Assembly (NCBI GenBank): GCA_963930775.1
Contig: OZ005699.1
Span: 4,981,501 to 5,045,500, forward strand
Reading direction: 5' to 3'
From: Cliona cf. orientalis
Lineage: Eukaryota > Porifera > Demospongiae > Clionaida > Clionaidae
Length of the DNA stretch: 64,000 bases
Shown here piece after piece: positions 33,901 to 48,900 of this stretch. The notes below the pieces were generated by a model. The model was not told the DNA's origin. It searched no databases and saw only the letters and a list, made by a program, of their open reading frames with translations. Both the position numbers and the translations under genes were made by a program. Positions within the stretch are counted from its first letter, which is position 1. Each line of letters begins with the position of its first letter.

Positions 33901-36900
33901 GATTCTCGTTGTGATCGTGACTCAGTCTTCTCGGATGTTTGTTCGTCTTGGGAGTCGTCTGTGTTTGGGAGTGAGATTAAATCTCTACGATTCCTCCTGA
34001 GTGCACCTCGTGGTGTTTGCACTCGATAAGACCTTGGATGTGTTTCTTCTATCACAGTACCGGAAGTTTCAAATTCCAGAATCCAGACTTCAACTCCCTT
34101 CTTCAAGCTCGGTAGTGTTACCACTTTATGACGCTTATCGAAATTCTCCTTCATTTTCTGTTTCAATTGTTCTTCTCTCTGTTGCACTGTCTCTCTGTCT
34201 GGAATGGATGGCAATAACTGTGCTTCTGTCATAGGGAGAGTGATTCTGATTTTCCTGTTTATCAGGAGCTCTGCTAGGGAGAATCTATTCTCCAGAGGTG
34301 TAGATCTCAGTATCAACAATGCCATATACTGGTCTTCATTCTTCTCAAACATACTCTCAACTGTTTTCACAGCACGCTCGGCAGTACCGTTTGATTGAGG
34401 GTATCTCGGACTAGAAGTCACATGTTCGAATCCATATTCGGCTGCAAACGACTTGAACATCTCTGAGGCATACTGAGGACCATTGTCAGATATCACTTTC
34501 TCAGGAATACCATGTCTAGCAAAAATTGACTTTAGACAGGTGATCACAGTACCGGCAGTTTTATTCACAGGGAGTTTTGTTACTTCCACATACCTGGAGT
34601 AGTAATTGATAACCAGTAGGTAGTCCACTCCTTTCCTCTCGAATAGGTCTGTTGCTACGACTTGCCAAGGGTACTTCGGGAATTGAGATGGGATTAGGGG
34701 CTCTGGTTTCTGTTTCCTGAGTTTACAACAAGTTGTACATTGATACACAACTTCCTCAATTTGTTTCCTTATCCCAGGCCACCACACTGACTGATTTGCT
34801 CGTTCCTTGCATTTAGTAACACCTTGATGGACTGAATGAAGCTTTGACAGCATTAGCTCTCTCAGTGAAGTAGGAATAATCATCCTTTGACCTCTCATCA
34901 AAATTCCGTTGACTACATTTAACTCGTCTCTCACTGGGTAGTACTGCTTCAGTGTTCCTCGCATCGTGTCCCAGGTAAGTTTTCCTTTTTCACACAGCTC
35001 TTTCAATCGAGAGCATTCTGGATCCTTCTCTTGTTGTTCTTTGATGTTCTCCAACCGCTATTCAGATGCTGGGAGACCAGTGACGATCATCTGGACGTAC
35101 GCATGCACTTCTTTGCGAAACAGGTCGTCCATTTCTCCCAGTAGAGCTCTTGAGAGTGCATCGGCAGTATGGAGCTCCTTCTCAGGCACATGGATAATCT
35201 CAAAGTCAAATCTCATCAATCTGAGACGAAACCGCTGTACTCTGATTGGAACTTGATGAAGAGTTTTCATTGACAGCAAAGGGACCAGAGGTTTATGATC
35301 AGTCTCAATGCTGAACTTTGCACCTATGAGATAGTGTTGAAATCTCTCACAGGCACAGGTGAGTGCAAGGGCTTCTTTCTCTGTTTGTGCATATCGTTGT
35401 TCAGTGTTGGTCATGGAGCGTGATGCATAGGCAATTGGTTTCAATGTTCCATTCGGTTGTTTTTATTGAAGGACCACTCCGAGTCCATATGAGGAGGCGT
35501 CTGCGGAACAATACTTTCTCAATTGGGGTCGTAAAGACCCAAAGTAACGTCGGTACTCAAAGATTCTTTCAGACGATCAAATATTTCCTGGTGAACTGGT
35601 GTCCAGCTCCAGTGATTCTTCTTTGCTTGAAACATCTCGCAAGGGTTTCTTGTTTTCGGCCAGGCTAGGGGAAAATTTACTTTGTTGGTTGATCATCCCT
35701 AAAAATCGTCGTAGCTCACTAACGTTTCGTGGTGGGGGCATTTCCTGTATGGCCTTAACCTTATCCGGGTCAGGTCTGATACCGTTGCAATCGACCATTT
35801 GACCTAGAAACTTAACACTGGGTCACATTTCTCTAGACCCAGGGTGAGACCAGCTTTCTCTAGTCGAGTGAGAACTTGAGTAAGGCGGCAGTCGTGTTCT
35901 TCCTTTGTCTTGCCCATGATCAGTGTGTCATCCACCAGGACTACTACTCCCTCAATGCCTTGGAGCAGTTTTAGCATACGACGTTGAAAATGTTCTGGAG
36001 TAGAAGTATGCCGAATGGCAAGCGATTAAACCGGAATCTTCCAAATGGTATTATGAAGGTTGTGAGCTTTGAGGATTGCTCATCTAGCTCGATCTGCCAA
36101 AAGCCAGAGTTAGCATCAAGTTTCGAAAAATGCTTGGCATCTCCTATCTGAGCTAGTACTTATTCTACGGACAGAAGTATATGACGCTCTCTACAGATTC
36201 AGTTTCGTGAGGTCCACGCATATCCTCACTTGTCCATTTGCCTTGGGGACAACTACCATCCCCGCACACCACTCGGTAGCTTCTGTTACTTCCGTGATAA
36301 CCCCTAAGGATTGCATTCTTTCCAGTTCCTGTTTTACTTTAGGCATTAGGGGCAGGGGCACAGCGACTCTTCGTGGGGTTGTAAGAGCGTAAGGGGTTGC
36401 ATTTTCCCGTAACTTGATCGTATAGGCCCCGTCTAACTTCCCCAGTCCGTTAAACAATTTGGGAAATTTCTCTCAGACATTTTCACTGGTAATCGATTGG
36501 ATATTTAGAGTAATGACTTGTAAATCTTCGATAGCAGGTTTACCCATTAAAGATCTGGTCAAGCCCCGCACAACATATATATCTTGTATTGTGTGCTCAC
36601 CTCCACGTTTGATGTAACCAGAGATCTTTCCCAGGACTTTCAACTCATTTCCGACTAGACCACTAAGCTTTCTCGTGGTAGTCTCAAGTGCTCCATCTCT
36701 GCCTGGTTGATAATTCTCCTCCGGTAACACCGTTACGTGGGCTCCCGTATCCACCTTGAACTCCAAATCTCGGTTATTGAGTTGTACATTTATCAGCCAT
36801 GGAGTGCCACTAACAACTGCATCCACACTGTCTAAGAATTCCACTGTCTCTGTACTGGTAGTATCAGTGGTTTCCCCAGATTCCAGTGTTATCTCGTCAA

Positions 36901-39900
36901 TCTTGCATTTGGTTTTGCAGTATCTGGCATAGTGACCTTTGAGATTACATTTGTGGCAAATAACATCCTTAGCTGGGCACTTGTCTCGGTGGTGCGGTGG
37001 AGCCTTCCCACACCTGCCACAGTGTTGGCTTGACAACGGCTGTTTTGAAGTCCCGATGGTTTCCTCCGTTGGCTCGTAGATGGTTTGCTATTTCCACAAC
37101 TGATGCTTGCACCAGGGCGACTGTGCAATTTATCGATATTGACCTCATCACGGACTACTTTCTGTTGCGTCGTCACAGACTCGCTCTGTCTAGCTCGTGT
37201 CACAGCAGCTTCCAGAGTTAGACCCGAGGTTAGTTGTAGCTTCTCAGGTAGCTCACTATTGCGTAGACCGACTACAATTCGATTGCGCACCAACTCGTCC
37301 TGTAGATCGCCGTACTTACAGTGTTCCACCAAGCGATAGAGGTCTGCGATGAACTCATCTACTGTAACAGCTTCTCCTTCCTGCTGCACTCGGCAGTTGA
37401 ACTTGGCTCGTTCGTAGATAGTGTTTCGGCTTTTATTGAAGTGGTCTTCGAAGCACTTCAGGACTTTGTCGTACTTTGCGGCATCTTCATCCGACATCTT
37501 GAAGGACTGTAGCAGATCTTGTGCTTTATCTCCAAGCGAGTATATCAGAGTGCTGATTTGCTCCTCATCTATCTTGGACTTGAGCCCAGATGCAATTCTA
37601 AAACGCTTAAATTTCCTGATCCAGGTTTCCCACTGTTCAGGTTTTGCAAAATCGAATTTTTCGATTGCTGCAATTCTGTAGGATGCCATGAGATCCCGAC
37701 TGACACCATATACTGTTCTCGTTTAGCTTAACGGACACAGCAATGTACAGAATGAATGATACAACACAAAATGCGTGATTTTATACCCAGGTACTAATAA
37801 GATAATACTTCCTGTATAATTACATAACACGATACAAAGATGACCACTAATTACAAAAACATTGCATAACATGTCCACACACTTGCTATACATGTATACT
37901 GTATTTTCTCGTTATTAGGCGCATCTCGCTTATAAGCGCATGCCATTTTCCTGACCAAAGTACTCGTTATTAGGCGCATTTTGTGTATAAGTACATATGT
38001 GACCATTGACCTCGATATCTGCATGCTTTCTTGCTAGCCAAAGGTTCCAGCCGTTTCAGGTTACTCGAAATCACAATGGCTGCTATCGATTTTGAGGTTC
38101 TTCGAGCTATGAGCGCCATTTCGAGCTGGGCGGAATGCAGCAACACGAATGATTGTGCGATCGATCGATTGGCCATGCCCCTAAATGAAACCGTGAACGT
38201 GTGTGCATTCTTGGATGCAGCTATTCTTTATTAGGCGCATCTCGCTATTAGGCGCACTTCGCTATTAAGCGCAGGTTTTCTTCCTGTGGAGATAAAAGCG
38301 CATGCGCTTAATAGTGAGAAAATACAGTATTACAGTGCAAGGCTAGCTTTACATGTACATGTATTTATCCATGGGATTACGTCAGCCAAGAGAACGTGTG
38401 AAGTTCGGCCAGCGGTACTTGTCAGAGAAAGTAGCACTCAGCTTTAAATGGGATACAGATATCAGATACTCTTCATACTTACCAATTTTCAAGTCCCCAT
38501 TGAGGCCCTGAATTTTCTCATAATTTAATTTAAATCATAGATTGCAACCATAGTTACCTCATAACCACAGAAAAAGTAAATTGCCACTGGGGATATAATT
38601 TGTATCCCACCTATAACCTACATGTACATGGAGATCAAAGCTACCACCAGGGCTTGTACTGGATGTTGCCCTGTGGTTAGGAGAGTATCATGATATTGCC
38701 TTGTGGTACAGCTGACTACTATAGGTACATGTCAGACTCAGATACCACACCCTATTAGTGCTGTATGGAATAATGGACTAGTGCGTAAACACTTTTAGCC
38801 AGTTACTACATGTATAGCTAAGGTCTACAAGGTCTACAAGGTACTGTATATATGATACAGCCCCTCCTTGTAGGATTCATGTCCATATGTTTACTATTGT
38901 ACAGTTCCTGAGGGCCAGGGCAAACATTTATACAATTCTTGAGGGCTAAAATTGGTAGAGCATCACACCGGAGATGCGAGTGTGTGGGTTCAATCCCCAC
39001 TCGAGTCCTGAGATTTTCTTTTCCTGGAAAGAAAATCTTGGGACTTATGTACAAGTGCTACAGCAATATTTATTGTATCCAAGGAAACAATGGGCTAGAA
39101 ATTTACCAATCCCTTGCTTCGTATGCAGTATAGAAGCGCTTATCCCTCAGGCTTTACCCTCGGGATTTGTGCTTCTACTGCATACAGTTGGTCAATATAA
39201 CTATTACATACAGCCCCCGGGCAGGGTAGTGTACATGCCAGGGATTTATGGCAACATAAACCGCCCTTGTCGTTGTACGCCCTCGGACTTGGTTGATTTA
39301 CCGTCATGAATCCCTGGCCCCGTGCTGTAACTATAACATGTACATGTACATGTACCTTTGCTGTAGAAATTATGCAAGAGCTGCTCGAGCTAGACCTTTT
39401 TTGCCCGATGACCTTTACCCAGACTAGAGCTGCTCTAAATCTGATATCTTGCAGCTTGTGTACATGTATGTGTATAGCTGCCAACAAGCTCTGTCAATTT
39501 TGCTATGTCTGTTGTACATGTGGCTATAGAGCTCGATCTGTACCTACATTCGTACCTGGTATTACTGATCTATTTTTGTGTGCATGATTATAATTAAATT
39601 TGTGATAGGATCTGAGAAGAGGGGTAATTTCGCGCAAAACGGTAAATTTTGACATTTTTCAAGTTGCCACCACTCAAAGGTAGTCTCGTCCACACACCCT
39701 CCAGTGCACGAGAAGAGAGAGGGAGGGTCTGGAACATAACCCCAGGTGGAGGTATCCCGAAGGTAGAAATTCCGCAACAGGTGTTGATTGGCCACAGTAC
39801 AGGTATGAAGCCGCTATACTCGAATGGACGCAATGGCAAAGCAGCAGGGAGCAGATCGATGCCTTGCACGTATGATTTGTTGTATGCGTGCGAAACCACA

Positions 39901-42900
39901 GAAGCCTAGCCAGACTACGCGTTATTATTACGTACCCGCAATATTGGTTAGGGACACTTTCGCCCGGGGTTATGTTCCAGACCCTCCCTCTCTTTTTTTG
40001 TGCACTGGAGGGTCTGGAGACGAGATTACATGTAACTCAAAGGCACCAAGAGCCATTGGCTTTATTCCTGGTTTATAAGCACCCCAGCCCTTCTACTAAA
40101 GAAATCCAACATTAGAAAGCCTAGCTATGTTCTTACCTGAAATGGTGGAGCTCCGAAGTGAGGCATAAAATAGCCAATTTTCAACCGTGTGCGATACCAG
40201 CGATTGCCATGCCTAGGCGGGTGCAAAATTTTCAGGGAGTATAGAGCAATGATTGGAGAATCATTGTACCAGGTTAGAAGACTGTAGCTACTACATCCTT
40301 AAAGTTATGCGCGATTTAAAATGAAAATTCGGCCTCCGCGCAAAATTACCCCTTTTCTCAGATCCTACCACATTTTGTGAATTTACATGTACAGTGTTAG
40401 TGGAAATGTGTACAATGATGAATCTGATTCAGTTCCATAGGGCCACACATTTGATAATCTCAGTCAGCAGATAGCTAGCAGCCAAATAGTATAATTATCC
40501 CTATACAGATGTCACAAGCATTATTTAGATTTCAACAATCTTTACCAGTTCACATACCGTAGAATCCTGCAAATACGCCCCCCCCCCCTTGCGTATAAGC
40601 CTCCCCCCTGCAATTTTAGCTCAAGTTCCTGCATAGGTAGTTTTGTCTCGCGTATAAGCCCTGCCCCCTGACTGTAAAATGTAAATAATTATTAGAGTCC
40701 ATAAGCCAATGAAAACAGTAGCTACAGCTAACAAACTAGCTATTTGTGCCATAGTATGCCTTACTTTGTTGATTTTCTCGAGTTTTTCCCATCAAGTAGT
40801 CAGAGAAAGTCCAGAGATCGCGTGCCCACGTGGCATTCAACGGTCGGTAATGGTTGTCACATGGAACTGTAAGGATTCCACGTATAAGCCTCCTCCCCAT
40901 GCACTTTTGCCCAATGCTAGTATGCACAAAGGGGGGGGGGGGGCGAAATCGCAGGATTCTACGGTACTAACTAGGCTACTTATACATGTATGTAGAACTT
41001 TGTGCGCATGAGCAGAATACACATGGTGCCATGGCATGTGTATATTGCATGGGTAGGAACTGTTGATAGGCGTGGCTACATTGGCCAACAAAAAGGTACT
41101 ATTTGTGACACTTGTAGTCCGTGTCCCTCGATTTGAAGCGTATTGAAACCACTTTTTCATTGTGCTTATGTGTCGCTCAGTGGTCATGATGATAATTATA
41201 ACGACGACGACGGCACAACCAATTACATATACTTCACCCCCTTGCACGGAAACCCACATAGTACATGTACAGTTACCATACAGTGGAAGCAGGCCCCCCT
41301 AACCCCCCACTTTGGGCTCAATTTCCTGCTAAGGTCTACTGTTTACTCGAATATGCGCCCATGCATGTGTAGCTGCCCTTGAAATCGCAACTCAAATGGC
41401 TGGTTTATGAGGACTAGCGTGGATAACTTATCTGGGCGCTCTTTTGCGTCTAAACGCAATACTGACACCTTGAATATCGGCCCATCCCCCAATCTTGGCC
41501 CAATGTAAGGTGCACCGCCCATGGGCCCTCTTTCGCAAGAGTATGGTAAACTACTTAAACTTGCCGTTCGGGCTATTAGAATGCTCGAATAATTAGAGTA
41601 AGTACGGTAAATACGAAAAGGTTATCATTGGGGTTCCAGGGAGCGTTTGAGACTACAATACGCAGAATGGTTCAAATAACGAACTTTGATCGAGAGACCT
41701 TTTTTATTCACACCTTAAAACTAAAGTTATGGCTCAATCTTTGAAGTTTGTATAGGAAGCCATGCATTTGCCTAAAAAATTTTACGGGTATGTGGTATGT
41801 TGACGACCATTCTGTAGTTCATACAATATAAGTACTATGCAATCATGTGATGGACGGGGCTACACGTGCACATAAACATGACGACCTTCACTTGATTTGT
41901 TCAAAATGAACGTCTGGGTCGACATTCCGTAGTGGGCCCTCTTTCATGAGGGTACAGTATTTCCTTCCTAATTCATCAAACATCTTGGATTTCTAATTTT
42001 CTCACCCGTTCTAATCAATCAAACGGCCATGGTACGGCATGGCAGGAGCTCTAGACTCTTCCACGTTCATCGAAGAGTACGTGTACCACATCTTGGATAG
42101 TGTTTAAGAGCGGCCGGAGGTACATGTACAGTAACACGGACTGTCACTGATGGCAATCAGTTTGCGATTGCTCAGAGTACAGTGACACTAGAGCTGACGA
42201 CGATAAACCTCGAACAAGCCATTAGCTGAATTTATTTACTTTCTATTTAACGCCGAACGACGATATAAATAATTATTTTTGGCCGTTCAGATAATTAGAG
42301 CAAGTACGGTAGTGTATAATTATACTAGGCTAGCCATAACACCCACTCACTATAAATAGTTACATTGGAGTATACAGAAAGAGTATACATGTACATGTAT
42401 TATTAATTATGTCCCTCTAAGATAGTCAGCTACTTACTCTGGAGCGCTAAAGATTTCTCCAATCTGCAAAGCAGATATGATTGCACCATTGAGAGCTGAC
42501 TGTGAATACATGTATGTGTGGTGGGATTGCATGCATGTATATAGAATTAGAGTGATGACTCATTATACCTCGAAAAAAAGTGTGCAAGTTTAATTAAAGA
42601 TACCCTGATCAATTAAAAAGAAATATTAATTACAGGGGAAGATGCTGGATTTGATATTTGCTGTTGATAGTCCACTGGAGTGGCATGAGGAAAACCTTAA
42701 AAGAAATAGGGATCACTATTCATTTATGCGACATTTGGGCAGCAAAGGAATCACAAGTCTACAGAAGTTGTCAGCTGGTGTTTACTACAATACATTAGTT
42801 ACAGTTGATTCACAGGTATGCTATAGAATAAAGGGCACTCATGAGTAGTTTCATAGAGATGGTAGACTCTATAAGTAGGGATGACACAAACACTCCCATA

Positions 42901-45900
42901 AAAAACAATAAAATTGAAGGATGAAGTAGGGATGGCAGGGTCAAAAAGTACACAAACAAAATTTGTAAGGCATTATAAGCATCTGCTATACATCCCTTCG
43001 CTTGCTTTTCTTGATTATTATGCACCTATTAATATTGATGTATTTGTCGAGTGCAGCATGTGGGAGACATTCAGGTTGTTCTCTGGTAGCGATTCCGGGC
43101 TATTTCTAAAAGTGGTAGAAAACATCTCAATGATATAATGAAATGATTTGTTATCCAATTGCGAGTCTAATAGTTCTTATTTGGTAAAAAATGGTTGAGT
43201 AGATCCTGAGATATTCACGATTTTGTGATCAAGGTAGGGCAAAATATTCTGCCAAGTTTCCGTAGTAAAAATGGTACACTTTCAAGAACTTTCATCCTAG
43301 TTTTCAGGCCATATCTCAGCAACACAGTGGAATTAAGAGATGGTTCTTGCGCCAAAATGTTCCGCTGAACATGGCGATTACAGCCACACCCACAATGGCT
43401 TGCAATAACAATAATTGTAATTTTCGATATCTGGGTACTAGTATTTCACCTCCTATAGTTTTGTATTGGAAGTTTTTCTTGCAGGTACTAGCAATGCTTC
43501 AAATAATACACTTTTGGTGATTCTTTGTACTATTTGGCACGAGAAAGTGAATGGTAACTGTTTCCACATGAAAGGAATAAATCGTAAACCACAACGTAAT
43601 ATTTAAAGAATTTAAAGTGGAATTTCCGGTAGAACCATTGCTCCATTCTCTGGGAAACATAAATTTTTGGAATTTTCTATCTTTTCTGTTTCTGAAACAC
43701 TATTTAAGTATAAAATTTGGTTGGAGTGAGTGCCTGCAAGAAATCGTTTTATTATGCCACTTTTCTGTACCATTTTTCCCTATACAAATGCACGTATAAA
43801 ATTTTGCCGATTTTACAAACTTCCGGAATCACTATCTCTGGTTGTCACAATAGTTCAGGATAGTCAGTTTTGATTCAGTTGCATTATTTTTGCACCCCTC
43901 AAAAAGCAAGCATAGGGATGTATAGCAGATGCTTAATATGCCTATAAATCTTGTTTGTGTACTTTTTGACCTTGCCATCCTTACTTCATCCTTCAATTTT
44001 ATTGTTTTTTATACTTGTTTCTGTTCTTTTTTATTGCTTTTAGTTAAATTTATCAATGCCATCTTATATGGCTTGCTCATTCAACTCTCAGTGTAATTTA
44101 GTAGCTAGTAGATGGGAGGTACCGAAGTTCGTGCGTGCGCGCAAGTCTTAGCCACGCCCTTCAAGGTTGCTGACAAAGAAGGCTGCCCAGGTAGCGGTGT
44201 GTCTCTTCAAGTTGTGAACTGACTGTTATGCTGACTGCTGAGGAGCCTCTTGATCGTGACCTAGTTCACTGTATAGCGCTCAGCTCGCACTGGCCTAGTT
44301 AACTAAGTTAGCGCAGGAGAGCCTGGCGCCTAGCTCGAGGCTAGAACTGAGCGCCGTGAGTGTCTGAGCGGCTGAGCGATTGAGCCAGGCCAGTTATATT
44401 GCATTATACGCGGTCCAGTTCATGCTGCATCGCGCGCGCCGCACCCCTGACCATAGCTATGGTCACATGATTTCACCATGGCAACACATTCCGAGCATGC
44501 GCATTGTATGACAAAATGGCGTATCAGACACATCCATTAGTTAGTGCGCCGTACACATGTGCCCACCATTACATAAACTGTCTAGATAACGCCAAACAAA
44601 CGTGCCATGGACCTGCGCGCTACAAAATAGAGTGGATTAATTGATACGAGAACTAAGGCGAGTGATCAAGACAGTCTTGAGTTAGCCTGATAATGAAAAA
44701 GAAAGAAAGAAGAAAGAATGAGAAATGGGCTATTTTTCAAACATCTTGTTCTGGCATGTACTAGCTATTGTTTTGATGAATGTTCTTGGTCTTGCTAGAT
44801 GCACAATTTGCTGGAGATTCTGATTTTCACACTTAGAAATTTCATAAAATTACCTATTTTGAGATATTTGGGTATTTGTAATGTATTACGTATATGGCAT
44901 ATCCGTGCCATCCCTACTTATTGAGTCTACCGACTCTATGATTAAGACCAAGATCATTCATCAAAACAATTGTATATACAGTGTAGTCCACTTAATTAGA
45001 ATTTACAAATCCACCCAAATAATTTGAATTAAAGGAAAATTTGAATTAAATGTACAGCAACATCCACTTAATTCAAATTTTGCTCATATGAATAATTTTG
45101 AATTAAAGGGATAATAGCTGCCACACATAATAATAATCTTTACATATTCAGATGCATCAACCTTTTTCTTCTTCTCTGGAGGCAGACTGTCCACTCTATC
45201 TACTATTTCTAGCTTTCTTTTAACAGTTTAGAGCCTGACACCGCTAGATATAGCTACTTCTGGCTAGTGCAGCTGCACTCAGCTGTAGCTATGTGGTGCC
45301 CACATGATCTATGTTCCATATACTATATGTGCATGTCTGTATACTAGACCTTGTGCGTGTTCTAATTAAGCGAAAGTGACATTTCAAATTTATGTATTAG
45401 CTCTAGCTATGTGGGGAATTGGAAAGACTTCGAATTAGAAGAAAATTCGTGGTATGCGGATTCGAATTAGATGGACTACACTGTACAAGTACATGCCAGA
45501 ACCAGATGTTAAAAAAATATCCATTTGTCAATCTTTCTTTCTTTCTAGTTTCTTGGGCTAGCTCAAGACTGCCTCCACCTCTCATCTTAGTTTGAGTATA
45601 AATCCATTCCATTTTATAGCGCGCAGTGCAGTGGCATGCTAATTTTGTTATCTTGACAGAACTTGACGTAATAGTGGGTGTGTATGGTGCATTGACAAAT
45701 GGGTGTGTCCGATACGCCATTTTGTGATACACCATGTTTATGTTAATAGACGCCTGCTACATGTAAAAAATAATTACGATTTTAAATTTTGCTCGGTTTT
45801 CTGGTAAAGGTTGTCATGTAGTCCATTAAGATACACTGTGAAAAATCCTAGAACACCAATTTCTTGCGCTAATTAGATCCTGCATTTTATTAGCATAAAC

Positions 45901-48900
45901 ACGGGAATGTGCATGCTCAGAAGTGTGTTGCCATGGTGAAGTCATGTGATAGTGCCCTGGCCCCAGCCCTAGGCGCTAGGCATGCAAAGGCGAGCTACTC
46001 GCTAGTGCGTGCAGCACTAATGCTCCGCTGGATCAATCATGGATATGAAGATGCAAAGCACGAGTAGCAGTAAGGCGCTAAGCATAGGCGAGCTACTCAC
46101 TAGCGCATAGTGCCCATGGGCCTTCTTTCACAAGAGTATGACATGCATACACAAAGCTAAAATTTAATGATAGTCCATTATGGAGTTATTTATCAGAAAT
46201 AAAATAGTTGCAGTGGAAAATGAAATACATGTAATATTGTAGGCATAGGCAATGGAGAATTTTTATTCAATCGTATTATTACCCTGTGCGCATGTGCAAG
46301 GGGGTAAAGTAATCGGTCGTGTAGTTATTGTGAGCACAAAAATCGCCATATATCGAGATCTACTATTGCACCTGAGCGACTCGTACGCATCTTGAATCAA
46401 TCGAATTTGGCGAAAAACTGGCTTCAATAATATTATGTTTCAAATCGAGGGACACGATCCACGAGCATCAGAAATAGTGCCTTTTTCTTAGCCATCGTAG
46501 CCACGCCTATGAACAATGCCTACTCAATGCATAATGCATGCAGGTATGTTCTTTCTACTCATGTACACAACTAAATGGCCTACTTATGTGAACAGGTATA
46601 GATCGTCGACATGTTCTAAATAATGCTTATGACAATGGCTGCTGTTCATTGACTGAAATGTGAAGCCCTGTGGAACCAAATCTGACTGTAAGATAGCATG
46701 TATAACTAGAGCTCTCTCGAGCACAAAACCCTCGGCGCATGGGCGGATCTAGGGTAGTTCACAGGGTGCCTGTGAACCCCCCCCCCCCTCCAGCCCTTCA
46801 CTGATTTAGAATGGCAAATGACTTGCTAGATTTCTTACTTATGAATCCAAGGCTTCAAACCAATAAGATATACTACATATCTGATAAATATTCTGTACTA
46901 TATCAGACTAAAACAACCTGAAAAGTTGAGTTTTCATGATTCTCTAGCAGTTTGTCACCATGCAGTGGTACTTGCTGCCCGTTTGTGGGCGTGGTTTTCC
47001 GAAAATGGGCGTGGTCCTGTATTATCGCGCATGCGCACCCAAGCAGTGAACCTCCTCCCAGGAAATCCTGGATCCGCCCCTGCGGCGCGTTGCATGATAT
47101 TAGCTACATGCTTTAATTAACAGTTACGTGCAGAAAAGGGGTAGCTAAAGGGCTGGGGCTGGAGCGAGACTGGGATGAGGCTAATGTTATACTTGCACAG
47201 CAGTGTTATTCAAGATTCAATGGCTCATAGCAACAATCCTAGTGTGTTGTATCGAACTCCAAACTCTGGTGTCGACATGAACTCAACTTTCCTCACTGTA
47301 GCCTAACCTCCAATTCTTTGGGATTAGCTAGCTACATCTTAACTTGAAGGACTATGATGCAAGCCTTGGCACAAGACTGCAGAACATTGTCCAATATGAA
47401 CTCATTTGGGTACAAGCACTGTAATGCCATGCATGCATAAAAGCCAGAGAATCAAAGTGTGCCACAAGAATACAGGCAGCTAAAGCCCCATTTACATGTA
47501 GGCCTTAACTCGGGTCAGGATCCGCGTTAAACTAACTCGCTTATGTGTAAACGCGCTAATCCACTTGTAAACCGAATTAGTTGACCCCGGGTTGTAACCC
47601 ACATCCTGATGTGGATTAGAAGTGGGTTACATGCATAGTAGTGGGCTATGAATATCTCAACACGGGTCAAGCGCACGCGTGTAAACGTGGTTTAATCCGG
47701 TTCAGTCTAAACTGGTTTGGTACGTGTAAACGGGGCTTAAGCCTTAGAAGTTGAAAAGAAGCCACTGTCAGTGTCATCCCACGAGCGTCAAAAGCTCACC
47801 AGTGGACATCAAACTGAGTGGCGGGATTGATGCAACCGCGCATGCGCTGAGGGTTAATAGACGTACATACCATATATAGCGCGCAACCTATTTGTACGTT
47901 AAGTCATGCTATCGCTAGCTCGGGCAAAGTCAAGAAGCTTAGAATCGGCAAATGATGCCAAAACTGGCGAACAAAGTGTTTATGAAGAAATCCACACAAA
48001 TCATGCGTTTGGAACGCCAGAGCCTTACAATACCGCAAATTGGACTCGCAAACAAGGTATGTAGCAGCTAGCGTGGTAACAGACAGACAGACAGATAAAC
48101 CAACTACAGTAACCCTTGCGCATGCGCCGAGGGTTAATAATGCAACAAATCTAGGTAGTAGCAGTTCATGTTAAATTTTTCCTAGTCTAGATCTGAAGCA
48201 GAGAGAGAATCAGTGATTTTTTTGGCTGATATCACTGAGGCCCCATACAACCAAGCCTGAGCATTTTTATACTTTTTTAACCATGCACACAAAGTAGATC
48301 TACAGATTGCGCAATGTGTGCACAGGGTATGTGCTCTACAGAGCTCTAGTTATCATATATACTATTTTATCACAGTCACTAAAATATGGAGTAATATCCG
48401 TCAGTGATCTCCTGGATGATTTGATCAATTGGAAGTGGCTGTATGTTAGTGGAAGACTTCACAAACCTGTGCGTTTATGAATGTGATCTGTTATGTTAAT
48501 CAATCAGCTTGTAATTTTCAGGTTCTCATCTTTACTGACATTGATGATCAGATTCAAATAGCGCTGGATTCTAATCTAAGAAGTGCAATTTTATGTGGCC
48601 TTCTTTGTATGAAAAGTTCACAATTTAGTGCTGAAGAGTTATACATGACCATCGCAAATTTATCATATCAAGGTGCAATACTTCATGGCTACCTACATGT
48701 AATGCTATACTTTATACTATTTTGTATAAATCAGGTGATTTTAGAATGATTGTTGGAGAGGATAGAAATAAAATCAGGAACATTGTGTTGCCAAACTTAC
48801 CACACTTCTCTGAACTGTATAAGCCGTACATTGATAGCTTCTTGGAAGAAAGTGCAGATGGTTTACTATACAGGGTATGGTACCTGTCAGGGGCAGATAC

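Larger units (their letters stand above)
29482..37881 (-). mobile_element. Ty3/gypsy LTR retrotransposon, antisense in TAMM41 intron 1, fossil
   Basis: LTRs of about 170 bp at 37,711-37,881 and 29,482-30,048, differing at only a few bases once the later insertion in the second is set aside, so the element is young. Between them, on minus: gag (37,689-36,889), CCHC zinc knuckle and protease, reverse transcriptase, RNase H and integrase (ending 33,861). No envelope gene and no chromodomain are seen. Family by order and sequence: Ty3/gypsy, perhaps mag-like. Broken, with several interruptions in pol. A 3.7-kb element (30,120-33,855) is inserted between pol and the 3' LTR. Confidence 0.9.

Noticed and set aside
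38941-39012. A functional tRNA gene
   Set aside because: The T-arm is good, but the acceptor stem does not pair and the anticodon loop has the wrong length.
38818-39054. Minus-strand open frame with a GIEPT...CDALP string
   Set aside because: This is the usual translation artefact of a tRNA-derived SINE; box A and box B are visible on the plus strand.
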